From: Calditrichota bacterium | Lineage (GTDB): Bacteria; Calditrichota; Calditrichia; Calditrichales; J004 | NCBI GenBank assembly: GCA_024277115.1 | Contig: JAJRVW010000119.1 | Location: 1-64,000 of the forward strand | Length of the DNA: 64,000 bases | Direction: 5' to 3' | Shown: one piece after another, positions 52,871 to 61,300 of the stretch | How the letters are laid out: every line of letters starts with the position of its first letter | How positions within the stretch are numbered: position 1 is the first letter of the stretch | The notes under the pieces: generated by a model | What the model was told of the DNA's origin: nothing | Databases searched by the model: none | Seen by the model: the letters and a program-made list of their open reading frames with translations, nothing else | Program-made: the position numbers and the translations under genes

Positions 52871-53524
52871 ATGCATCACAATAAATTTGATGCTTCTGAA
52901 ATATTTGGCGCGAGCCGTTTAAACAGGCATTTTCTCGGCCTTTTTAAAAAGAAAAAAGTACGTGTCCGGCCGGGCGCTTTAACGCCAGAGGAATTAAAGA
53001 CGATTGTGAACCAAATCGGAAAAAACAAAAAAGTCAATATTGTTCGGGTGGAATATGATGGTACGCCGGAAGACAAACCCGTCGCAATAAAAATTGCCGA
53101 TATTCAGGAAGATTATTTTACCGGGGTGATTGTTAACCTGGAACGCAGCATCAAACAAGAAATGGACCAAAAACTTGTTTTTGTAAAAGGTGGCGGCGGG
53201 ACAATCGATTTTTATTTTAATGAAGGCGATATCAAAAGCGTAGTCGAAGATATCGATGAGAGTATTCTTGAGCCGAAAGACCCGGCCGAGTTGTTGGAAA
53301 TTTTAGATGCGCTCGATTTGGACGAAGCAATTTTGCTCAGTTTTTATGATCGGGACAAGGGCGGCGTAATGAATGGCTCCGGCAAGTTGGTCGAGAAAGA
53401 TGTTGAGAATAAAACATTTAAGGTCGAGTTAAACCTTATCAACGATATTGAGTTGGATGTGCCAAAAACAATCCAGCTTGATCTTGACAAGGATACTGTT
53501 TTAGACCTTGAAATTGTAATCTAA
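52871..53524 (+). CDS. Unknown cytoplasmic protein, about 217 residues
   Basis: The GGAGG at 52861 sits five bases before the ATG at 52871, so the track start at 52859 would place the ribosome site inside the gene; I choose 52871. The product is acidic with alternating beta/alpha character (VNIVRVEYDGTPEDKPVAIKIADIQEDYFTGVIVNLERS, LDALDLDEAILLSFYDRDKGGVMNGSG). No known domain is recognised. A strong terminator follows, so it is a real single-gene unit. Confidence 0.7.
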   Translation: MHHNKFDASEIFGASRLNRHFLGLFKKKKVRVRPGALTPEELKTIVNQIGKNKKVNIVRVEYDGTPEDKPVAIKIADIQEDYFTGVIVNLERSIKQEMDQKLVFVKGGGGTIDFYFNEGDIKSVVEDIDESILEPKDPAELLEILDALDLDEAILLSFYDRDKGGVMNGSGKLVEKDVENKTFKVELNLINDIELDVPKTIQLDLDKDTVLDLEIVI

Positions 53525-53550
53525 GCGAATACGGCAACAATTTTTTTGAT

Positions 53551-53586
53551 AATGCCCGGTAATTAATTTGCCGGGCATTTTTTATT
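53551..53586 (+). terminator. Rho-independent terminator
   Basis: AATGCCCGG/CCGGGCATT, a perfect 9-bp stem with an 11-base loop, followed by TTTTTTATTTTT. Confidence 0.9.
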
Positions 53587-53720
53587 TTTAAGAACCGAGA
53601 ATATTATGTCACTTTCCATTGTTAAAACAATCCAATAAGTAAAAATTATCATTTTTGAACGCATTACCCGATACTGCAACTTTATATATTTTAAATTAAA
53701 ATTTTGTACAGGAGAAAAAC

Positions 53721-54761
53721 ATGCCATCAAAACAAGAAATTGTTGATCAACTAAAAGAAGTAAGCTACCCGGGCTTTACACGTGATATTGTCTCTTTTGG
53801 TGTTGTAAGCGATGTCGTTATCGACGGCAACAACATTGCGGTAATTATAAACCTTAAAAGCCAGGACCCTAAAATTGCCGAACAGGTAAAAAAAGATGTG
53901 GAAGCCCACCTGAAAGATAAAAACAACGATATGACGATTGAAGCAAAAGTGAGCCTGCAACAAGCCGCCCCTGCAGCCGGCGGTGTCCAGCAGATGTCCC
54001 TCTTAAAAGATGTAAAATATAAGGTGGCCGTAGCCAGTGGTAAAGGCGGTGTTGGTAAATCGACCGTGGCGGTTAACCTGGCCGTGGCAATGGCTAAGCA
54101 AGGATTAAAGGTTGGATTGTTGGACGCGGATATTTATGGTCCAAGCATTCCTTTGATGTTGGGCGTTACCGAACAACCAAAATTTGATGGTGAAAAATTA
54201 ATCCCAATTGAAAAGTTTGGTGTAAAACTAATGTCTCTTGGGTTTCTCGTGGATAGTAATGATCCTGTAATTTGGCGTGGCGCCTTGGTTACGCGGGCAT
54301 TGCAACAATTAATGACCGATGTAAAATGGGGCGATTTGGATGTGATGCTTTTTGATATGCCTCCGGGAACAGGCGATGCACAGTTGACTTTATCACAAAG
54401 TGTGGCATTAGATGGTGCAATAATTGTTTCAACACCGCAGGATGTGGCGCTGGCCGATGCTGTTAAAGGGGTCCAGATGTTCCGAAAAGTAAACGTACCA
54501 ATCTTAGGCGTAATTGAAAATATGAGTTATTTTGTTTGCGCCCATTGTGGTGGCCGGCATGAGATTTTTGACCATGGCGGTGTTGAACGTGAATGCAAAC
54601 GAATTGGCGCGGACCTGCTTGGCGAAATCCCTCTTGATGCTGAAATCCGTATTGGTGGCGATAAAGGTATCCCTGTTGTGTCGGATAGCGAGAACAAACC
54701 GCAGGCCATTGCTTTTCAGGAAGTAGCCAAAAAAGTAAGTGAAAAACTGAATAATAATTAA
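53721..54761 (+). CDS. mrp: Iron-sulfur carrier ATPase, Mrp/ApbC family
   Basis: 346 residues. N-terminal MIP18/DUF59 domain (about 1-80), then a deviant Walker A GKGGVGKSTVAVNLA, DADIYGPSIPLMLG, DVMLFDMPPGTGDAQLTL (Walker B), and the CxxC cluster-binding motif in YFVCAHCGGRHEIF. It assembles or carries Fe-S clusters to apo-proteins in the cytoplasm. ACAGGAGAAAAAC precedes the ATG. Single gene closed by its own terminator. Confidence 0.95.
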   Translation: MPSKQEIVDQLKEVSYPGFTRDIVSFGVVSDVVIDGNNIAVIINLKSQDPKIAEQVKKDVEAHLKDKNNDMTIEAKVSLQQAAPAAGGVQQMSLLKDVKYKVAVASGKGGVGKSTVAVNLAVAMAKQGLKVGLLDADIYGPSIPLMLGVTEQPKFDGEKLIPIEKFGVKLMSLGFLVDSNDPVIWRGALVTRALQQLMTDVKWGDLDVMLFDMPPGTGDAQLTLSQSVALDGAIIVSTPQDVALADAVKGVQMFRKVNVPILGVIENMSYFVCAHCGGRHEIFDHGGVERECKRIGADLLGEIPLDAEIRIGGDKGIPVVSDSENKPQAIAFQEVAKKVSEKLNNN

Positions 54762-54768
54762 TTTCAAA

Positions 54769-54800
54769 GCCTTCCGGGTTCTCCCGGAGGGCTGATTTTT
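54769..54800 (+). terminator. Rho-independent terminator after mrp
   Basis: GCCTTCCGGG/TCCCGGAGGGC with wobble pairs, followed by TGATTTTTCC. Confidence 0.75.
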
Positions 54801-55016
54801 CCTCCGCTTTGCATACCTTTTTTTACAAATCGATTATATCGTTTCAACGAAAAATTAAAATCAAAAGAATAATTATAACACGAATAAAATAAAACTTTCT
54901 GCCCTCATTTTTAAGACTGATAACTTTCCACGCCTTTAGTTGATATAATTAAAAATATAGACCCGCCTGCCCGATACCTAAAGTTAATTATAAATTAACC
55001 TATGGTTTCCCATTTT

Positions 55017-55874
55017 ATGAAAATTATAAGCTTACTTCTTTTTGTCTTCCTTTTTAGTGCATGCAGCGTTCTATCGGTTTTTGTAGATAGAGATACGGAC
55101 AAAAAAGATAATCAAAATAATTTATCGATTAGCTACCCGGAAATTGAAGGTATGGTTTATGTGCCCGGTGGATGGTTTAAGATGGGTTCAAAGATGAGGG
55201 CAGACGAATCGCCAGTGCGAAAGGTTTTTATTGAAGGTATTTATATGGACCGAACAGAAGTAACCGTGGCCGAATATCGGAAATTTGCCAAGGCGACCAA
55301 AAGAAAAATGCCCAAACAACCCGATTGGAATTTAGAAAATCATCCGGTAGTTAATGTTACCTGGCAAGACGCCAATGCCTATGCGCGTTGGGTTGGAAAG
55401 CGTTTGCCAACAGAGGCCGAGTGGGAATATGTGGCCCGGGGCGGTAGTAAAAATTTTAGATATGTTTATCAGAATAATAACCAGTATGGAAAAAATTATG
55501 AAAACATCGCAGATGAATCTATGCGTACTTATAAATATCATTTTCCGGTTGTAAGTGGTTATGACGATGGTTATATCTTTACCGCGCCTGTTGGGATATT
55601 TGCCCCCAATGTATTTGGCGTACACGATATGAATGGCAATGTACTTGAATGGTGTTCGGACTGGTACTCTGATAAAAATATAAAAGGTGAACAAAAAAAT
55701 CCGGTGGGCCCCGCTTCAGGAAACTATAAAGTTATCCGGGGTGCATCGTGGAACCGCAGTGGAAATTATATGCGTGCTACTTACAGGACCTACTACACCA
55801 TGAGCGTACGGTTTGATTTTATTGGATTCCGTTGCGCAAAAAATGCCGAGCTCCCAATTACTCAGGTAAATTAG
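55017..55874 (+). CDS. SUMF1/FGE-domain lipoprotein (GldK/GldJ-like group)
   Basis: 285 residues from the ATG at 55017, which gives a compact lipoprotein signal (MKIISLLLFVFLFSAC with the lipid-accepting Cys). The ATG at 55002 adds five residues and cannot be excluded. The FGE-sulfatase fold fills the rest: GMVYVPGGWFKMGS, DESPVRKVFIEGIYMDRTEVTVAEYRKF, HPVVNVTWQDANAYARWVGKRLPTEAEWEYVARGG, NVLEWCSDWY, VIRGASW and FRCAKN. Membrane lipoproteins of this fold in FCB bacteria include gliding/T9SS components GldK and GldJ, but many are uncharacterised, so a secretion role is only possible. Confidence 0.85.
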   Translation: MKIISLLLFVFLFSACSVLSVFVDRDTDKKDNQNNLSISYPEIEGMVYVPGGWFKMGSKMRADESPVRKVFIEGIYMDRTEVTVAEYRKFAKATKRKMPKQPDWNLENHPVVNVTWQDANAYARWVGKRLPTEAEWEYVARGGSKNFRYVYQNNNQYGKNYENIADESMRTYKYHFPVVSGYDDGYIFTAPVGIFAPNVFGVHDMNGNVLEWCSDWYSDKNIKGEQKNPVGPASGNYKVIRGASWNRSGNYMRATYRTYYTMSVRFDFIGFRCAKNAELPITQVN

Positions 55875-56043
55875 TCTTTATATCGCGATCTGATTAAATA
55901 CATTCCTCTTGTAAATTAATTGTATTGATTTTAACTAAAAAACCTGTCTCTCCCATTTACTTACTTTTTTGTAGGTTTGATCCTTGATAATATTATTATT
56001 TTCTTAAATTAACAGAACTAATTATAATTTATAAAAGGAAAAT

Positions 56044-58881
56044 ATGTCCAGGTTTATCCTCCTCATTTTAATATTGGCTTCAAGTCAGCTTTTTGCAGAA
56101 GAAGGCTGGAGTTTTTTAAATACGGGTCGTATTGGTGCTGCCCGGTTTTTAAAAGAACGCCCAAATGCCGACGGAAAAAATACAATCATTTTTATAATGG
56201 ATAGTGGTGTAGACCCCGGTGTGGCCGGCCTGAAATCCTTGCCCAATGGCAGCCCAAAAGTGATTGATGTGCATGATTTTAGCGGCGAAGGCGATGTGTA
56301 TCTTGAAGAAGCCGAAAAAGGCGAAGAGAACGACGAGTATTTTCTTACAACGGGCTACGGGTATAAATTGTTCGGTTATAAGCTACTTAAAGAAGAACCG
56401 GTCGACAGCCTTTATCTGATCGGTGTGTTGGAGGAGCGGAATTTTTTAAATACAAAGGTGCGTGATATAAACGCCAATGGAAAAACAGATGACCGCTTTG
56501 GTGTGATCCTTTTTAAAAATAATAATAATAAATGGGTTGCCTATGTTGACCTTGATGCGGATGGAAATATCTCCGATGAAAAACCACAAATAGATTATTC
56601 AGAAAATAAACAGGTTTTACAATTTCGTGGTTATGATAAAAAATATGACTATCTCCCCTTAAATATGGCATTGAAAATATTTCCGGATGAAGAGAAAGTA
56701 AATTTTCATTTTGATGGTACTGGGCATGGAACACATGTGGCGGGGATTGCCGCCGGGTATAAAATAAATGGCCTTGAAACCCTAAATGGCATTGCGCCGG
56801 GCGCTAAAATAATCAGTTTAAAAATTGGCATGACCCGTTTTAAAGGGGCCGGCACGGTGACAGGAAGTATGCGCTCGGCTTACGAGTTTGTTGCCGGGTA
56901 TGTTCAAAACAATGATACGCCTGTTGTAATAAATATGAGTTATGGCATCACCTCGGTGGCCGAGGGTTTCTCGGATATGGAGGGTTTTCTAAATGATTAT
57001 CTCGCAGAGAACCCAAATATTGTTGTTTGCCTGAGCGCTGGAAATGAGGGGCCGGGGATATCATCGGTAGGCCTGCCCGCGGCAGCTTCTTCAGCCATTA
57101 GTGTTGGCGCTTTAAACACGGTGCAGAATGCAAAGGACCTTTATGGCGGAAATATTAAATCAGATAAAATTTTTATTTTTAGCTCCCGTGGTGGTGAGGT
57201 AAATAAGCCGGAGATTATTGCGCCAGGCGCCGCTTCTTCTACCATTCCACCGTTTTCTTCATCGGAAGTAAAGTGGGGGACTAGTATGGCATCGCCACAG
57301 GTGAGTGGCGCGGTTTCTGTACTGCTCTCTGCCTTGGGCGAGGAGTTTCCAAATAATAGGGCCGATGCTTTTATGGTGAAAAGGGCATTGCTCAACTCTG
57401 CTGTGCCGGTGCCGGGTTATTCGGTTCTGGATCAGGGTAATGGCGTGGTTAATATTCCGGATGCTTACACGCTTTTAAAAAAATATGTGCAAAAAGACGA
57501 GGCAATCACAGGTTTTGAAGTGAGTACAATCAGCCCTGCTTTTGATGATGGCTATGGCCCGGCTGTTTACTGGCGGCATGGATTGGCACATCCGACGAAA
57601 GAGAAAAAACAGACAATTTATATAAATGCCCAATTTAAGGAAGGTCTTTCTGTTGAGCGGAAAAGAGGGTTTTATCGGGCTTTTAAATTATCATCGGGCG
57701 CTGACTGGTTAAAGGTTAAGCAGGGTAGTGTCTATTTAAAAGGTGAGGCACCGGCTGAAATCGAGGTATATTGTGACGAAGAAAAAATTAAAAAACCGGG
57801 TCTGTACTCAACCTATATTTATGGTTTTGAAAAAAGCAGTTTTCTTAGCTCCAAATCGGATGTGAATAAACAATTCCAGATTTTATGCACGGTTATAATC
57901 CCAGAGACAGTCGATGAAAATGTGGCGTTGTCCATCCATAAATCCAAAATTAAACTTAGTCCCGGCGATATTCATCGTGTGTTTGTTTTAGTCCCAAACA
58001 GTAGCTCTGCCATGAGTTTGCGTGTAAAACAGAACGGGCGGGAATATGGCAACCTGCGGATATATGCTTTTAATCAGCAAGGGAGTGAGGGGGCAAAAAC
58101 TTTATATTGGGATGCGCAAAAATCAGGTGAAGCATTACGCCGGATCACCACCGATGAGCTGACGCCCGGCACATGGGAATTTGTATTTTACGCGCCTTTT
58201 ACAAATATAAAAATGTCTCTTTTTGATTTTGAGATCAGCTTTTCGGGATTGGAAATCCTGCAAAAAGAGATTTCACGATTTAGAATCCGAAACGGGGAAA
58301 ACCCCACGGGCACGTTCTCGGCAATCAACCATTTTGGACAAACCCTAAACGGTAAAGTTGGTGGACGCATTCGAGGCGTACAAAAAAGTTTTTCGTTGAG
58401 GGAAGAGTATGGCAGCTATCAGCACGCGTTTAACGTGGGGGATTTATACCGATCGGTCGAGTTTGAATTTGACATGTCCAAATCGGTTTATAATAAACTG
58501 ACTGATTTTACCATAAATATTAAAAATACGAACGGCAAAGTTTTAAAAACTGTTGGGATAGACGGCACGCATACAAAAGTTACTTTTATCCCACCCTCAT
58601 CGGATAGTTACACGCTTGAGCTCGTACCGGCCTTTACTTACGAAGGCCAAAGCTGGAACATACAAATCAAAGAATCTTTTTTCTATTTCAGGCAGCCAGC
58701 TGTTACGAGCCGACGGGTAGACTTTTATCCTTTTACAAAAAAGAAGGTTTATTTCTCATTGGATAGCCCGATTAATGTTGCGCCGGACGGCTTTCACCTT
58801 TTTGGTGAAATTTGGATCGACAGCCTGGACAAAAATAAAATACGTACCATGGTTCCAATTAAGATGGATTCAAGTCTTTAA
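56044..58881 (+). CDS. Secreted subtilisin-like protease, tripeptidyl-peptidase II-like
   Basis: 945 residues with signal peptide 1-18 (SSQLFAEE). The S8 triad is intact: Asp53 in FIMDSGVDPGV, His228 in GTGHGTHVAGIAAG, Ser414 in WGTSMASPQVSGAVSVL. A long insertion of about 175 residues between Asp and His, and a large C-terminal beta-rich region (about 490-945), are the hallmarks of the TPP II group. No sorting tail is seen. AAAAGGAAAAT precedes the ATG. A small lipoprotein gene follows 28 bases downstream, possibly co-transcribed. Confidence 0.88.
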   Translation: MSRFILLILILASSQLFAEEGWSFLNTGRIGAARFLKERPNADGKNTIIFIMDSGVDPGVAGLKSLPNGSPKVIDVHDFSGEGDVYLEEAEKGEENDEYFLTTGYGYKLFGYKLLKEEPVDSLYLIGVLEERNFLNTKVRDINANGKTDDRFGVILFKNNNNKWVAYVDLDADGNISDEKPQIDYSENKQVLQFRGYDKKYDYLPLNMALKIFPDEEKVNFHFDGTGHGTHVAGIAAGYKINGLETLNGIAPGAKIISLKIGMTRFKGAGTVTGSMRSAYEFVAGYVQNNDTPVVINMSYGITSVAEGFSDMEGFLNDYLAENPNIVVCLSAGNEGPGISSVGLPAAASSAISVGALNTVQNAKDLYGGNIKSDKIFIFSSRGGEVNKPEIIAPGAASSTIPPFSSSEVKWGTSMASPQVSGAVSVLLSALGEEFPNNRADAFMVKRALLNSAVPVPGYSVLDQGNGVVNIPDAYTLLKKYVQKDEAITGFEVSTISPAFDDGYGPAVYWRHGLAHPTKEKKQTIYINAQFKEGLSVERKRGFYRAFKLSSGADWLKVKQGSVYLKGEAPAEIEVYCDEEKIKKPGLYSTYIYGFEKSSFLSSKSDVNKQFQILCTVIIPETVDENVALSIHKSKIKLSPGDIHRVFVLVPNSSSAMSLRVKQNGREYGNLRIYAFNQQGSEGAKTLYWDAQKSGEALRRITTDELTPGTWEFVFYAPFTNIKMSLFDFEISFSGLEILQKEISRFRIRNGENPTGTFSAINHFGQTLNGKVGGRIRGVQKSFSLREEYGSYQHAFNVGDLYRSVEFEFDMSKSVYNKLTDFTINIKNTNGKVLKTVGIDGTHTKVTFIPPSSDSYTLELVPAFTYEGQSWNIQIKESFFYFRQPAVTSRRVDFYPFTKKKVYFSLDSPINVAPDGFHLFGEIWIDSLDKNKIRTMVPIKMDSSL

Positions 58882-58909
58882 TAATTTCTAAAAATTAATC
58901 AGGTAAAAG

Positions 58910-59482
58910 ATGAACTCAACTACTAAAAGATTATTTCTATTTTTTTTCATACTCCTTCTTGCTTCATGTGCCATTTTAAATCCTAAAAAAGAGGTCGTTC
59001 ATGATCCGGGAGATATAGTTAGATGGACTGAAAATTATAAACTTACCTGGGATGATTTTAAAGCTACACCCATTAAAGGGGCACAACACACATCAGAGAT
59101 ATACATATATCTTAGTGCAGAGTACAACAGGCCTGCATTATTTTTACCGGGAGAACCAATAGTTGAATGTTATATGGATAAAAATTCTTCCTGGGTGGTA
59201 AAGTCAAGCGCATCAAAAACTATACTGTTTTATCACCAGACTATTTTTGATATTTATGAACTGTATGCACGCAAACTGAGAAAAAAGCTGGCAGAAAAAA
59301 ATTTGGGAATAGTTGACCCAATGGGTGTATTCAATAGCATTTATAAGACAAACAATAATGCTTTAAATAAGGAAATTAATACATTTCGCACAGAGTCAAA
59401 GATGGGTACTGATTTCGATATAATGAAATTATGGTCAGAGAAAACAATCAAGAAAATTTTGGCTTTAGACGGTTACAGGTAA
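58910..59482 (+). CDS. Lipoprotein, degenerate DUF922-like protease fold
   Basis: 190 residues. Lipoprotein signal with lipid-accepting Cys in FFFILLLASCAI. KLTWDDFKATPIKG and FDIYELYARKLRKKL match the two conserved blocks of DUF922-type Zn-proteases as I recall them, where the second reads HEQxHFDIxELYARKLRK. Here the block is YHQTIFDIY, so both metal-binding His and the catalytic Glu of HExxH are missing. Likely a non-catalytic relative. Family assignment is moderate and rests on the ELYARKLRK block. Confidence 0.6.
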   Translation: MNSTTKRLFLFFFILLLASCAILNPKKEVVHDPGDIVRWTENYKLTWDDFKATPIKGAQHTSEIYIYLSAEYNRPALFLPGEPIVECYMDKNSSWVVKSSASKTILFYHQTIFDIYELYARKLRKKLAEKNLGIVDPMGVFNSIYKTNNNALNKEINTFRTESKMGTDFDIMKLWSEKTIKKILALDGYR

Positions 59483-59591
59483 TAATATTTTGATATTTCA
59501 TGTAAAAAATGTGGGATGGTAAAATTAAAATAAGTAATTTCATCATTAACTCGTAGTTGCACTAAATTTTGATAAATAGGATGAAGTGTTC

Positions 59592-60274
59592 GTGGAATTT
59601 ATTGGCTTAAGCGCCCTAATAGCTTTATTTGGCCTGGATCAAAACACGCTTTTCAGCTTGCCCTTTCCCAACCGTTAATATTGTGCTCTGCCATTGGTTT
59701 GTTTTTGGGCGATTTCCAAACGGCGATTTATTTTGGGTTGTTTGTGCAGCTTATCTGGTTGGGCAACCTGCCTGTGGGTGCATCCATCACCCCCGAGGGT
59801 AACCTGGCTTCGGCCATCGGCTGCGTCCTTTATGTTCAATTTAACGAGAGTTACATTGCGTTTGGACAATTATTGTTGCTAATCGTTTTTTTCTATACAA
59901 TTATTGTCAGTTATTTTGGCGGCCAGTTGGATGTGGCAATGCGTAAGTTTAACATCCGGCTTTTTAATTACACAATAAGCAGTATTAATGATCAAAAAAA
60001 AGCAAATGTAGGCAAGATTGCATTTTTGGCGTTATTATTACAATACAGTGTCCTCTTTATTTTTATTCTTTTAACAATACACGCCGGCAACCTGCTGTTT
60101 TCAAACATTTCCGATTTTTTTTCAGAGGAATATACGCCGCTTTGGCAATACACAAATGTAGCGATTGTTGGCGTTGGTGTTGGTATGGTGATGAGTGTTT
60201 ACAAAGGACGGGACTTAAAAAAAATTATTTTGGCCGTGAGTATATTTGGCCTTATTCTTTTTAAGATAATATAA
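59592..60274 (+). pseudogene. PTS EIIC component, mannose/sorbose family, with a 5' frameshift
   Basis: The GTG at 59592 (after GGATGAAGTGTTC) opens a frame encoding VEFIGLSALIALFGLDQNT that ends at TAA 59676. The main frame, open from about 59648, encodes AFQLALSQPLILCSAIGLFLGDFQTAIYFGLFVQLIWLGNLPVGASITPEG and the rest of a membrane EIIC to 60274. Adding one base at about 59646-59648 joins them into a normal N-terminus. The track start (TTG 59681) would lose the first membrane segment. It forms the sugar channel with the EIID encoded 1 base downstream. No EIIA or EIIB gene lies next to it, which is unusual. Confidence 0.75.
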
Positions 60275-60275
60275 A

Positions 60276-61037
60276 ATGCGGCGATACCTGACATATATCA
60301 AAATATTTTTACGTTCCTTTTTTGTCCAGAGTGGCTGGAACTACAAAAGCATGCTGTCCATAGGGTTTTGTTTTGCCCTTCTTCCTGTGGCCAAAAAGCT
60401 TTATAAAAATGATATTGTAAAATACAACCAGTTTGTACGAAGGCATCTCGGATTTTTTAATGCCCATCCATATTTTACCGCCTATGCCTTAGGGGCAATT
60501 ACCCGCTTGGAAGAAGATGTAGCCCGGAACAAAGGTTCGGAAGTTCAGGTGGAACGGTTTAAAAATGCTTTGATTGGGCCTTTTGGCGCATTGGGTGATC
60601 AAATATTTTGGGCGACAGTAAAACCGGCAACGTTCACTTTGGGAGTCCTTGCTTTTTTACTGGTAGAAAGTTTTAGCGCCCGTTTGACTTTTTTAATGCT
60701 TTTAGGTATTCTTTACAATCTACCTCACCTGTATGTTCGGATTTTTGGTATGCTTCAGGGCTATCAACAGGGATTTTCGATTTGTAAACATCTTAAAATA
60801 GACAATTTTAAATTTATTAAAAAAACCTATTTAATAGTGGGGATTTTATCCATATGTCTTGTAGTTGGCTACATCGGGACTTTTTGGGTAGGTAATGATC
60901 TTTTTGCCATGCTGGTTTTTGTTAGCAGCATTATTGTGTCAGTATATTTAAAATCGAAGAAGGCGAAAACATACCTGGCTATGCTTCTCCCTCTCTTAAT
61001 AGCCATAATTGTTGGATTAATAAAAAGCAGGATATGA
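60276..61037 (+). CDS. PTS EIID component, mannose/sorbose family
   Basis: 253 residues. FLRSFFVQSGWNYKSMLSIGFCFALLP at the N-terminus, HLGFFNAHPYFTAYALGAITRLEED, NALIGPFGALGDQIFWATVKPATF and hydrophobic C-terminal segments (about 180-250) are typical for EIID. With EIIC it makes the membrane channel for mannose-type sugars. It overlaps the HPr gene by 4 bases (ATGA), so translation is coupled. Confidence 0.93.
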   Translation: MRRYLTYIKIFLRSFFVQSGWNYKSMLSIGFCFALLPVAKKLYKNDIVKYNQFVRRHLGFFNAHPYFTAYALGAITRLEEDVARNKGSEVQVERFKNALIGPFGALGDQIFWATVKPATFTLGVLAFLLVESFSARLTFLMLLGILYNLPHLYVRIFGMLQGYQQGFSICKHLKIDNFKFIKKTYLIVGILSICLVVGYIGTFWVGNDLFAMLVFVSSIIVSVYLKSKKAKTYLAMLLPLLIAIIVGLIKSRI

Positions 61038-61300
61038 TAGAAGAAACTTTAAAAATAACAAATAAACACGGCTTGCATGCCCGGCCGGCGGCACATCTGG
61101 TTAAAATTGCCGGAAAGTTTAAATCGGAAGTAAAAATATTTAAAGATGGGCTAGAGGTAAATGCCAAAAGCATTATGGGTGTTATGATGCTGGCAGCGGA
61201 GCCCGGAAGCGATGTATTGGTGCATATTGATGGTGAGGACGAAAAGGAAGCTTTTATAGAAATTAAAGAATTATTTGACAATAAATTTAATGAAGAATAA
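61034..61300 (+). CDS. ptsH: PTS phosphocarrier protein HPr
   Basis: 88 residues. The phosphorylated His15 is in NKHGLHARPAAHLV and the regulatory Ser46 in NAKSIMGVMML. It carries phosphate from EI to the sugar-specific EII. The Ser46 site suggests possible control by HPr kinase; no hprK gene is in the window. Overlaps EI by 11 bases. Confidence 0.96.
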   Translation: MIEETLKITNKHGLHARPAAHLVKIAGKFKSEVKIFKDGLEVNAKSIMGVMMLAAEPGSDVLVHIDGEDEKEAFIEIKELFDNKFNEE

